From: Sphingobacterium sp. ML3W
GTDB taxonomy: Bacteria > Bacteroidota > Bacteroidia > Sphingobacteriales > Sphingobacteriaceae
DNA: 64,000 bases
Assembly: GCF_000747525.1 (NCBI RefSeq)
Contig: NZ_CP009278.1
Location: 1-64,000, forward strand
Direction: 5' to 3'
Shown here: piece by piece, positions 1-7,742 of the stretch
Layout of the letters: every line of letters starts with the position of its first letter
Numbering within the stretch: position 1 is the stretch's first letter
Notes under the pieces: model-generated
Told to the model about the DNA's origin: nothing
Seen by the model: only the letters and a program-made list of their open reading frames with translations
Database searches by the model: none
Made by a program: the position numbers and the translations under genes

Positions 1-1
1 A

Positions 2-514
2 ACAAAGCATCTCATCGAACAAGGACGCACAAATATCCTACATATTACAGGGCATCAATTGGGGGTATCCAAAGATAGACTCAATGGATATAAAGAAGCA
101 CTCCGAGAATTTAATATCCCCCTCAATCCCTATTACTTTATCGAGTGCAATATTCAAGATACTGAAATATTGGATCAACAGATAAAAAATGCTATTCAGA
201 AAACTTTAAATTCAGAGATAAAGTTGAATGCCATTTTTGGGGCTACTGATGTTATCACGACTAGAACACTCGGTATTTTAGCGGATCTCAATATTAAAGT
301 CCCCGAAGAAATTGCTGTTATCGGATTTTCTAACATCTCCATTCCATCTTCTCTAAATCCTGCATTAAGTAGGGTCAAACAACCAGCAAGTAAAATCGGA
401 CATATTGCGATGACAAAGCTCATATACCTTATTAAACATCCGGCTTATACCGAATTTGAAACCATAGAACTGGAGAATACCATAGAAATTAGAAAATCAA
501 GCCTTTTGACTTGA
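2..514 (+). CDS. LacI-family transcriptional regulator, C-terminal part (5' end outside window)
   Basis: The reading frame is open from base 2, so the gene begins before the window; 170 residues are visible. They form the second half of a periplasmic-binding-protein-like effector domain of LacI/GalR type: a GYKEAL helix after a substrate-contacting segment, an 'AIFGATDVITTRTLGILADLNIKVPEEIAVIGF' type strand-helix-strand pattern (split here for description), and the late SRVKQPASKIGHIA segment typical of the family. The DNA-binding HTH is not in the window. It converges on uxaC with 13 bases between the two stops, so its likely job is to sense a uronate intermediate and control the adjacent catabolic genes. 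Family assignment is firm; the ligand is inferred from context only. Confidence 0.88.
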   Translation, partial: TKHLIEQGRTNILHITGHQLGVSKDRLNGYKEALREFNIPLNPYYFIECNIQDTEILDQQIKNAIQKTLNSEIKLNAIFGATDVITTRTLGILADLNIKVPEEIAVIGFSNISIPSSLNPALSRVKQPASKIGHIAMTKLIYLIKHPAYTEFETIELENTIEIRKSSLLT

Positions 515-527
515 TCTTCTAAAAAAT

Positions 528-1937
528 TTATTTTTTAAAATATGCTGATGCATTATGGTAACAAATGTCAGCTATAACTTTTCCGATCATATCTACATCA
601 TAAGGCAGATAACCTTTAAGCATATCTTCTGCAAAAATATTAGCGAGCAGTCTTCTAAAATATTCATGTCTTGAATAGGACAAGAAACTTCTCGAATCTG
701 TTAACATACCAATAAAGCAACTAATCAAGCCATAATTAGAAAGTGCATTAATCTGCTCTATCATGCCATCCAATTGATCTTGATACCACCATCCAGAACC
801 AAATTGAATTTTCCCTCTCACACCCTCTCCTTGAAAATTTCCGATCATTGTCCCAAAAACGGCATTATCCGCAGGATTCACATTATAAATGATTGTCTTG
901 GCCAATTGATCTGTCGTATCCAGATAATTAAAAAAATCAGCCATTCGCTCTGCTTGTTGATAATCACCAATAGAGTCATAGCCCGTATCCGCCCCCAAAA
1001 TTGCCAGTTTTCCTTTATTTGTATCACGCAGAGGCCCCAAGTGAAATTGTTGCACCCAATTTTTCGCATGATATTTTTTACTTATCTCACTGAGCACATA
1101 AAAAGTAAAACTATCCTCCACTTCAATCGCACGCAAATCATCCCCATTTATTACACTAATAAGTACAGCATTCACTTCCATTACAGTAAACTTCCCTTTT
1201 TGAGGCAGGTATCGCAAACCATGATCAGAAGCTACACAGCCCAAGGAGTCGAAGTAGTTGATACGTTGATCCAATGCCTCCAACAAGGAGTCCAGATTAT
1301 GTATCCGAACTCCAGAGATATCAGATAGTTTCTGAAGATATACTCTGAATGCATCACCTTTAGAAAGTTGAAAAGCTTTATCTGGACGAAATGTAGGAAG
1401 CACCTTAGTCTTGAAACTATTATCAGCCTTTAGGGTCTTATGAAAGTTCAGATGATCTGTAGGGTCGTCGGTAGTTCCCACCATTTCGACATTAAAGCGA
1501 GTCAATAAAGATTGCGTACTAAAATCTTGACCTTGCAATTGCTCCTTTGTCTGCTCATAAATGTATGCCGAGCTAGCAGGATTTAGTAATTCAGTGATAC
1601 CAAATGGATTCTTCAACTCCATATGCGTCCAGTGATATAAAGGATTTCTTAAGGTCTGAGGTACAATTTCTGCCCATTTTTGAAATTTATCAAAATCAGA
1701 AGCTTGCCCTGTAATGTATTTTTCCTCCACACCCAAAGTTCGCATAGCGCGCCATTTGTAATGGTCGCCATACAGCCAAATTTGAGTAATATTATCAAAC
1801 TGATGATTATTACAAATTTGATCAGGAGGAAGATGGTTATGATAATCTATAATAGGAAGATCTTTTGCATAATTATGGTATAGCTGCTGTGCTAGATCCG
1901 AATGCAGGATAAAATTCTCATTGATAAAGTTTTTCAT
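528..1937 (-). CDS. uxaC: glucuronate isomerase
   Basis: 469 residues, the usual length of UxaC, which interconverts D-glucuronate/D-fructuronate and D-galacturonate/D-tagaturonate in the cytoplasm. The protein shows the family's N-terminal metal-site region IIDYHNHLPP (about residues 29-38), the WLYGDHYKWRAMR segment (near residue 54) and the C-terminal 'GMLTDSRSFLSYSRHEYFRR' block (near residue 410), all diagnostic of this amidohydrolase-like family. It is the last gene of a minus-strand operon SDR oxidoreductase-uxuA-uxaC and lies 11 bases after uxuA. The gene is intact. It supplies fructuronate for the next two enzymes. Identification is by clear family recognition. Confidence 0.96.
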   Translation of the reverse strand: MKNFINENFILHSDLAQQLYHNYAKDLPIIDYHNHLPPDQICNNHQFDNITQIWLYGDHYKWRAMRTLGVEEKYITGQASDFDKFQKWAEIVPQTLRNPLYHWTHMELKNPFGITELLNPASSAYIYEQTKEQLQGQDFSTQSLLTRFNVEMVGTTDDPTDHLNFHKTLKADNSFKTKVLPTFRPDKAFQLSKGDAFRVYLQKLSDISGVRIHNLDSLLEALDQRINYFDSLGCVASDHGLRYLPQKGKFTVMEVNAVLISVINGDDLRAIEVEDSFTFYVLSEISKKYHAKNWVQQFHLGPLRDTNKGKLAILGADTGYDSIGDYQQAERMADFFNYLDTTDQLAKTIIYNVNPADNAVFGTMIGNFQGEGVRGKIQFGSGWWYQDQLDGMIEQINALSNYGLISCFIGMLTDSRSFLSYSRHEYFRRLLANIFAEDMLKGYLPYDVDMIGKVIADICYHNASAYFKK

Positions 1938-1948
1938 TTTGTTTATGA

Positions 1949-3109
1949 TTATTCTCCTAAAATTCCATATTCCAATCCCCTTAACTCTGCAAGTCCCCTT
2001 AATCTGCCTATCGCAGAATAACCTGGATTTGTTGTTTTATTTAAATCGTCGAGCATCTGATGTCCATGATCCGGCCTAAAGGGGATAGGTTTGTCTCTCT
2101 TTTGGTTCTCCTCAGTCAAAATTTTCATTATAGCAAACATATTGACATCTCCATCAAGATGATCAGCTTCATAGAAGCTGCCCAATTTATCTTTCCTCAC
2201 GTTTCTCAAATGAGAAAAATAAACACGCGCCTTCACTTTGTCCAATAATGTCACAACATCGTTTGACTGACTCGCCCCTAAAGAACCTGTACAGAAACAG
2301 ATGCCATTAAACGGCATATTCACTCCCGCCAATATAGCTTCCAAATCAATTAGGTTACTTACAATTCTAGGTAAACCTAAAATAGCATAAGGAGGATCAT
2401 CCGGATGGATGGACATCTTAATACCATCTCTTTCACAAACGGAAGCGATTGAATTTAGAAAATACAACAAATTCTCAAGCAATCCCGTTCTTCCAATTTT
2501 ACTATAGACAACAATACTATTATTTAAATCTTGTAAACTAATATCATGCTCTCCTGGAATACCCATTAAGACTATTTTAGCTAAAGCATCCAATTCCATT
2601 TGTGTATAAGATGTAAACTTCTCATCCGCCATATCTAAAACTGCATTTGAATAATCTTTTTTAGCATGTTCACGTTTCAAAATATAAATATCGAATACAG
2701 CTAAATCAATCCAGTCAAAATACAGCGCCTTTGCGCCATTTTTCAACACAAGGTCTAACTGGGTTCTAGTCCAGTCTAAAACGGGCATAAAATTATATGC
2801 AATTATCTTAACACCACATTGCGCTAGATTTTCTAAAGATTTGATATAATTTCCAATATAATATTCTGCATTTTCCGCACGAGTCTTAATTGCCTCATGT
2901 ACCGGAAGGCTCTCCACCACAGACCAAACTAATCCTGCCTCCTCAATAATATTTTTGCGTTCTAAAATATCTTCGACTGGCCATATGGCACCATGGGGTA
3001 AATGATGTAATGCAGTGACAATACCTGTCGCACCTGCTTGCTTAATATCTTCTAAAGAAACAGGGTCATTAGGACCGTACCATCTCCAGGTTTGCTCTAA
3101 TTTTCTCAT
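1949..3109 (-). CDS. uxuA: mannonate dehydratase
   Basis: 386 residues starting at MRKLEQTWRWYGP; this start gives a length near the ~390 of known UxuA proteins. A longer in-frame start at 3190 would add 27 residues and overlap the upstream gene, so it is rejected. The enzyme dehydrates D-mannonate to 2-keto-3-deoxygluconate. Diagnostic features are the N-terminal WRWYGPNDPVSL segment, GIVTALHHLPHG (about residues 27-38), a metal-binding SIHPDDPP loop near residue 235, CFCTGSLGAS, and the C-terminal FRPDHGHQMLDD motif. The gene sits 10 bases downstream of the SDR oxidoreductase and 11 bases upstream of uxaC, indicating one transcript. Intact. Confidence 0.95.
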   Translation of the reverse strand: MRKLEQTWRWYGPNDPVSLEDIKQAGATGIVTALHHLPHGAIWPVEDILERKNIIEEAGLVWSVVESLPVHEAIKTRAENAEYYIGNYIKSLENLAQCGVKIIAYNFMPVLDWTRTQLDLVLKNGAKALYFDWIDLAVFDIYILKREHAKKDYSNAVLDMADEKFTSYTQMELDALAKIVLMGIPGEHDISLQDLNNSIVVYSKIGRTGLLENLLYFLNSIASVCERDGIKMSIHPDDPPYAILGLPRIVSNLIDLEAILAGVNMPFNGICFCTGSLGASQSNDVVTLLDKVKARVYFSHLRNVRKDKLGSFYEADHLDGDVNMFAIMKILTEENQKRDKPIPFRPDHGHQMLDDLNKTTNPGYSAIGRLRGLAELRGLEYGILGE

Positions 3110-3119
3110 ACATCCATTA

Positions 3120-3941
3120 TTAAACACCACACCAAGAATTAAAACCACCATCAACAAAAATTGTTTCACCAGTGACCAAAGCAGACGCATCGCTCAGCAA
3201 GTAAACCAACGTACCCATCAATTCCTCCGGCTCCCCTAAGCGTTGAAAAGGCATCCCGTTTATAAATTTCTGAGCCCTCGCGGAATAAGAACCATCTGGA
3301 TTAATCAATAAGGTACGGTTTTGCTCTGTTAGAAACACACCAGGAGCAATCGCATTGACTCGGACCTTATCGCCATAGCGTAATGCTAGCTCGACAGACA
3401 TCCATTTCGTATAGCCATCTACGCCATGCTTAGCTACCGTATACCCCAGAACTCTTGTCAATGGTCTACTAGCTGCTAAAGAAGAAATATTCACAATAGA
3501 GCCCTTACCAGATTCTGCAATCACACGTCCAAAAATATGTGTTGGAATAATCGTTCCGTATAAATTAAGTTCAATTGCCTTCAAAGTGTCCTGTACATTA
3601 TGATCAAAAAGGTTCTGATCCGGATTTATAGTAGATCCAGGAATATTTCCACCCGCTGCATTCACTAAACCGTCTATCGTTCCCCATTTTGCTAATATCT
3701 CATCTTTTGCTTTTATTACATCGCTCTCGTTCAAAACATCCACCTGAATCGCCAATGCTTCTGCTCCCCTCTCCTCAATAGCTGCCACTCGTTCTTGCAG
3801 TTTCTCAACATTACGACCCAATACTGCAACCTTCGCACCAGCCTCGGCTAATGCATCCACAAAAGATTTACCAAGTACACCAGTTGCGCCAGTAACAACA
3901 ACTACATGATTATTTAACGAAAATTTATCGAGTATTCCCAT
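3120..3941 (-). CDS. uxuB: SDR-family D-mannonate oxidoreductase (fructuronate reductase)
   Basis: 273-residue classical short-chain dehydrogenase. The cofactor motif TGATGVLG lies at about residues 17-24, NAAGG near residue 91, the catalytic Ser in NISSLAA, and the YTVAK Tyr/Lys pair near residue 167; the C-terminus ends with GETIFVDGGF. In Bacillus and many Bacteroidota an SDR replaces the long-chain UxuB of E. coli and interconverts fructuronate and mannonate. Position as first gene of the operon with uxuA and uxaC makes this role very likely, since no other fructuronate reductase is present. The SDR fold is seen directly; the substrate is inferred from context. Intact. Confidence 0.88.
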   Translation of the reverse strand: MGILDKFSLNNHVVVVTGATGVLGKSFVDALAEAGAKVAVLGRNVEKLQERVAAIEERGAEALAIQVDVLNESDVIKAKDEILAKWGTIDGLVNAAGGNIPGSTINPDQNLFDHNVQDTLKAIELNLYGTIIPTHIFGRVIAESGKGSIVNISSLAASRPLTRVLGYTVAKHGVDGYTKWMSVELALRYGDKVRVNAIAPGVFLTEQNRTLLINPDGSYSARAQKFINGMPFQRLGEPEELMGTLVYLLSDASALVTGETIFVDGGFNSWCGV

Positions 3942-4100
3942 AATAGGTTCTTTTTTAATTTATCAATTTTATGAAATAAAAAATTACTAAAGAAACATAC
4001 CTATAAATTTATTTACTCAAACGTTTTCGGTATATCATACATGAAGGAATATGTTAATACAATAATTTATACTACTTTAGAAGCAGTAAACTTATAACTT
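3942..4100. promoter_or_regulatory. divergent uronate promoter region with LacI-type operator-like palindrome
   Basis: This 159-base AT-rich gap separates the minus-strand uxuB-uxuA-uxaC operon from the plus-strand kdgK-eda operon. It contains AAACGTTT at 4019-4026, a palindrome with a central CG, the hallmark of LacI-family operators. A LacI-type regulator gene ends at 514, beyond the same operon. A single operator here could control both transcripts. The palindrome is seen; its function is inferred. Confidence 0.5.
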
Positions 4101-5090
4101 ATGAATAACAAGAATGTCCTTTGCTTAGGCGAGCTTCTGTATCGGCTACAAGCAAAAGAAGAAAATTTTTTTAATAACACCTCTTCACTCGTATATGCTT
4201 ATCCCGGAGGTTCTGAAGCCAATGTCGCTGTTGCTCTAGCAGAACTGGGCGTTCCGACGACTTATGTATCATCTGCTCCACAACACTCCTTAACAGCAGA
4301 AATTTTAAACATATTAAATCATAAAAACGTCGACACATCTAAATTCATATTTGGAGGCGAGCGTTTGGGCTCTTATATCCTTCAGTCTGCCAATGGATTA
4401 TCAAACGGAGAAGTCATATACGATCGGAAGTACTCTTCTTTTTCGACACTGAAAACTGAAGATATTGATTGGGATGGCCTTTTTGATAACTGTACTTGGT
4501 TTCACTGGACTGCATTAACACCTGCTTTAAATGCTGATTTAGCTGATCTTATGTTAACGGCACTAAAAATTGCACATGAAAAAAAGATAACAATATCTGT
4601 CGACCTTAATTATAGAAGCCGTTTATGGCAATATGGCGAACAACCACTTGATATCATGTCCAAACTAGTTGGATATTGCCATGTTATTATGGGGAACATT
4701 TGGGCGGCAAATAAAATGCTCGGCACCACAATAAGCGATCAACTCAATCGGAACACATCTTCGAAAGATTATTTTGACTATGCAAATATTGTCGCTAATG
4801 AAATATTCGTAAAATATCCACATTGCAAACACATCGCGAATACGTTTCGTTTTATGGATAACCCACAGCATAATCTTTTTTACGGGACCTATCATACACC
4901 AATCGAAAATAAAATCAGTGCAATCTTGGAGACAAATGAAGTGATTGATCGTATTGGAAGCGGAGATGCATTTATGGCAGGATTAATTGCTGCTATCTAC
5001 CAAAAGAAATCATCACAAGAAATTATTGATTTGGCAACAGAATTAGGATTTAAGAAACTATTTAATAAAGGCGATTTTATCAATTTATAA
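4101..5090 (+). CDS. kdgK: 2-keto-3-deoxygluconate kinase (PfkB family)
   Basis: 329-residue ribokinase/PfkB-family sugar kinase. The N-terminal glycine-rich substrate segment is YAYPGGSEANVAVALAELG (near residues 35-55), with NYRSRLW at about residue 175 and the C-terminal PfkB signature DRIGSGDAFMAGL (near residue 282), where the Asp is the catalytic base. It phosphorylates 2-keto-3-deoxygluconate produced by UxuA to KDPG. The next gene, the KDPG aldolase, starts 9 bases downstream, so the two form an operon that diverges from the uxu operon. The fold is certain; the substrate follows from the position in a complete pathway. Confidence 0.92.
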   Translation: MNNKNVLCLGELLYRLQAKEENFFNNTSSLVYAYPGGSEANVAVALAELGVPTTYVSSAPQHSLTAEILNILNHKNVDTSKFIFGGERLGSYILQSANGLSNGEVIYDRKYSSFSTLKTEDIDWDGLFDNCTWFHWTALTPALNADLADLMLTALKIAHEKKITISVDLNYRSRLWQYGEQPLDIMSKLVGYCHVIMGNIWAANKMLGTTISDQLNRNTSSKDYFDYANIVANEIFVKYPHCKHIANTFRFMDNPQHNLFYGTYHTPIENKISAILETNEVIDRIGSGDAFMAGLIAAIYQKKSSQEIIDLATELGFKKLFNKGDFINL

Positions 5091-5099
5091 AAGACTACC

Positions 5100-5747
5100 A
5101 TGAAAACTATATTATCCAATATTGAAAATGCCCCAATTATTCCAGTATACTATCACGATGATATCAATCAATGCATTCAGATCCTAGAAGCTTGTTATGC
5201 GGGAGGTATCCGTGTTTTTGAATTTGTCAATAGAGGACCTGAAGCATATGCAAACTTCAAATCACTATTAACATACCGAGATACACATTTTAAAGATTTA
5301 AAGTTGGGGATTGGAACAATAAAAAGTAAACAACAAGCAATCGACTTTATCAACATCGGCGCCGAATTTATAGTAAGTCCAATCATAAAGCCAGAAATAG
5401 CCGAGGTCACACTAAAGAATAATATATTATGGATTCCGGGTTGCATGACACCTACAGAAATCGCAGTTGCCGAAGAGTTGGGAGCACCCTTAGTAAAACT
5501 ATTCCCGGGAGATGCACTAGGGGCAAATTTTTTGAGATCTATTAAACCGCTGTTCCAATCCTTAAAATTTATGCCAACCGGAGGAGTATCATTAGATGAA
5601 GAGAATCTTACAGATTGGTTCAGCGCAGGTGTAACAGCCGTCGGAATGGGTTCAAAGTTATTTAGTGATCCTACATCATATGAGAAAGAGGACTACATCG
5701 AAAATCGATTGATAAATGCCTTCAAACATATTAAAACCTTAAGGTAG
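5100..5747 (+). CDS. eda: 2-dehydro-3-deoxyphosphogluconate (KDPG) aldolase
   Basis: 215-residue class I aldolase of the KDPG/KHG family, cleaving KDPG to pyruvate and glyceraldehyde-3-phosphate. Visible active-site segments are FEFVNRGPEA (catalytic Glu near residue 46), GIGTIKS, the PGCMTPTE loop, and LVKLFPGDALG, whose Lys forms the Schiff base (near residue 134), followed by the phosphate-binding PTGGV. It lies 9 bases after kdgK and ends just before a strong terminator, so it is the last gene of the operon and the last step of the uronate pathway. Intact and typical length. Confidence 0.95.
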   Translation: MKTILSNIENAPIIPVYYHDDINQCIQILEACYAGGIRVFEFVNRGPEAYANFKSLLTYRDTHFKDLKLGIGTIKSKQQAIDFINIGAEFIVSPIIKPEIAEVTLKNNILWIPGCMTPTEIAVAEELGAPLVKLFPGDALGANFLRSIKPLFQSLKFMPTGGVSLDEENLTDWFSAGVTAVGMGSKLFSDPTSYEKEDYIENRLINAFKHIKTLR

Positions 5748-5753
5748 GAAAAC

Positions 5754-5785
5754 AAAAAAAGCTCTAACTTTCGTTAGAGCTTTTT
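5754..5785. terminator. bidirectional intrinsic terminator after eda
   Basis: An 8-bp perfect stem GCTCTAAC / GTTAGAGC (5761-5768 and 5773-5780) closes a TTTC loop, with A7 before it and T5 after it, 6 bases downstream of the eda stop. It closes the uronate operon and marks the end of the ordinary chromosomal segment. Confidence 0.9.
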
Positions 5786-5786
5786 G

Positions 5787-5801
5787 TCGGGGTGGCAGGA
5801 C
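5787..5801 (-). other. tRNA 3'-end remnant, candidate attachment site
   Basis: On the minus strand this reads TCCTGCCACCCCGAC, the final T-arm/acceptor sequence of a common Bacteroidota tRNA (normally preceded by GGTTCGAA). Here homology stops abruptly: the next bases do not encode a T-loop, anticodon or D-arm. A 15-base tRNA tail is what remains at one end of an integrative element inserted in a tRNA 3' end. No second copy was seen in the window by eye. The match to a tRNA tail is recognised by memory; the att role is inferred. Confidence 0.45.
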
Positions 5802-6069
5802 GATATCCTTAACCCACAAATATCTATTAATCAATAATTTGACTTTTCTATTAAAGAACTACTCACCGTTTTACTCACATATAGTTTGTAATTCGATGTG
5901 GCAAATTTAGCTATTTTATTCAGATGGGCAATATATTTTGCAGTTTTTTTAGATTAAAAAAATCCGTAAAGACAAAATCAGCTTATAAAGAGGTGTTTAT
6001 GAAGTTGTCCGTATTAAGAGGCAACGATTTAGTAATGGCGCTCATCGCATTTGTTTTAACTTAATTTCC
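5802..6069. other. non-coding stretch between att candidate and rteC remnant
   Basis: No credible reading frame, hairpin or RNA gene was found in this AT-rich stretch. It lies just inside the putative integration site and may hold decayed element-end sequence. Confidence 0.4.
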
Positions 6070-6622
6070 TTATTTTTCATCTTGTTCACCCATTTTTCTG
6101 ATTAGTCCTTCTCTTAGGATGTCAAGGAATTTAGTGCGATTTATTTTTCTACTCCTTAATTCCAAGTATGTATAGTAAAAATCTCCTATATCAATGTTGA
6201 GTGTTGTTTCCAGATATTTAGCAATAATTTTAATATCTGCATTTCCATTATCAAAGACAGCTTGTGAATGTAAAGCATAAATCAGTTCAATTAATGCAGC
6301 TTTACTACCTGTCCAATTTAGAGTTACTTCTGTGGTTGGTTTAATATGATTTATATTATAAAGTCGGTCTTCTAAATAAACCTGTATCATATCGTTGGCA
6401 ATAATTTTAGCAACCTTGTAATCGTATGATGTTGAAAAACTATGATCTGCCTCAAAGTAAAATACGTCTAAGTTGAGTTTGATGTCATATTTTCCACGAA
6501 CAAAAAATTAATGGTCGAGATAGGTACTATTTGTTCTGTAGTACTTGTAACTCAAGATTGTTACCGAAGAAGCGCTTTATTTTATTTAGTTCCTTGTTTA
6601 AGTAGTGCTTTACTGAATAGTA
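6070..6622 (-). pseudogene. rteC remnant (regulator of conjugative-element excision), frameshifted and 5'-truncated
   Basis: The last 106 codons read as an RteC C-terminus (WTGSKAALIELIYALHSQ, then NRTKFLD, ending MGEQDEK) and closely resemble the intact copy at 45550-46374. Homology continues upstream in the same frame through YFEADHSFSTS and RGKYDIKL to an in-frame TAA at 6508-6510. A small deletion near 6549 then shifts the frame (NNLEL / KYYRTNSTYLD), and homology persists up to the AraC stop codon at 6623. Roughly the first 80 residues are missing. It is therefore a dead, truncated copy joined directly to the neighbouring AraC gene. Family assignment is firm by comparison with the second copy. 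Confidence 0.85.
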
Positions 6623-7618
6623 TTACTTTTTCAGTTGACTGGGAAGTATGCCGTATTTTTTCTTAAAAGCAGTAGAAAAATGGCGTTGATTTTTATATCC
6701 GATAGCATAAGAAACCTCGGTTATATTCATATTTTGTTCGGTAAGTAATAGTTTTGCTTCTTCCATCTTAGTATCGTTCCAGAAAGCAAAAACAGAAGTA
6801 CCGAATAATTCCTTGAATCCTTTTTTAAGAGTAAATTCATTGGTTCCTACCTTATGAGCAAGATCTATAAGTGAGCAGGCAGAAGTAAGATTTCCTAAGA
6901 TAAATTCTCTAACCGCATAGACTTTATCAACGTCAGATCTTCTGAGGGTAGTATTAAAAATTAATGGGTCTGAAAATTGCTCAAATTGAAGCAATAGAAG
7001 CTCAATGACCTTAGCTTCTAGAAACATTCTTTTAAAGATCCCTTGTCTATTACAGTTCATTATTTCATCAATGATTTGATACATTTGATGACTTATATGG
7101 CTATTGTAATTACTTAATAAACCTGAGTTTCCTTTTTCTATAACATTACGAAATTCATCAAATAAAGCGGAGTCCTGTGGCAGGAATTTCTTGAAGAATT
7201 TTGGAGATAAATTGATTTCACATAACTGAAAATCACCACATTCCCATTGCATTTTTCCACACATCCCATTAGCATAAATGATATTATGATGATGTGCTTC
7301 AAAACTTATGGATTTATTAAATGTTTCACTCATAGCTGTACTTTTTCCTTTTAAAGCAAAGTGCATCTCTATGGTTTCAAAATCACTTTCAAAATGTAGT
7401 AATATCCTATCTGACAGCGAAGCACTTCCAAAACCTATATGTACCCCTTCAAAATAAATCTCTTTATATTCACCTTTGCCAATTGGATGTTTCAAATAAG
7501 TAGTACTCTCCATAATCCCTCCTTCTAAATATAGAAAGGGATCAGGATACTCTTTTTCTATGAGTATGTTCGATAAATCGTTGTCGAATAATTTTAAAGT
7601 CATTGGTTGTTCAATCAA
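6623..7618 (-). CDS. AraC-family transcriptional regulator (PchR/YbtA-like)
   Basis: 331 residues: an N-terminal ligand-binding half of the type found in siderophore-sensing regulators (about 1-220) and a C-terminal double-HTH AraC domain (about 230-330) with SLIDLAHKVGTNEFTLKKGFKELFG split across two helices and the ITEVSYAIGYKNQRHFSTAFKKKYG recognition block (described as separate motifs). It is transcribed away from the broken ABC transporter gene at 7743 and shares a promoter region with it. In Bacteroidota such regulators activate adjacent TonB receptors and ABC genes when iron-loaded siderophore is present. The stop codon coincides with the junction to the rteC remnant, but the protein itself looks full length. 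Confidence 0.9.
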   Translation of the reverse strand: MIEQPMTLKLFDNDLSNILIEKEYPDPFLYLEGGIMESTTYLKHPIGKGEYKEIYFEGVHIGFGSASLSDRILLHFESDFETIEMHFALKGKSTAMSETFNKSISFEAHHHNIIYANGMCGKMQWECGDFQLCEINLSPKFFKKFLPQDSALFDEFRNVIEKGNSGLLSNYNSHISHQMYQIIDEIMNCNRQGIFKRMFLEAKVIELLLLQFEQFSDPLIFNTTLRRSDVDKVYAVREFILGNLTSACSLIDLAHKVGTNEFTLKKGFKELFGTSVFAFWNDTKMEEAKLLLTEQNMNITEVSYAIGYKNQRHFSTAFKKKYGILPSQLKK

Positions 7619-7678
7619 ATATTCCCTTTTACGGACTTTTAACTCCTTCTTACATACCTGTTAGAGCAATCTATCTTT

Positions 7679-7696
7679 TATATTTGCACAAATATA
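7679..7696. promoter_or_regulatory. overlapping divergent -7 elements forming an 18-bp palindrome
   Basis: TATATTTGCACAAATATA is a perfect palindrome that contains a Bacteroidota -7 box (TAnnTTTG) on each strand. It lies 61 bases upstream of the AraC start at 7618 and 47 bases upstream of the ABC start at 7743. It would give mutually exclusive divergent promoters. Confidence 0.6.
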
Positions 7697-7742
7697 CTAA
7701 TTTATTTAGAACGATTCTTAATAAAAGTATTCGATTTTACTG

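Noticed and set aside
774..1328. 184-codon plus-strand frame inside uxaC
   Set aside because: Antisense shadow of a clearly conserved enzyme gene; no protein-like features.
3110..3190. 27-residue N-terminal extension of mannonate dehydratase with a lipobox-like end
   Set aside because: It would overlap the upstream dehydrogenase and put a signal peptide on a cytosolic enzyme; the MRKLEQ start matches family length.
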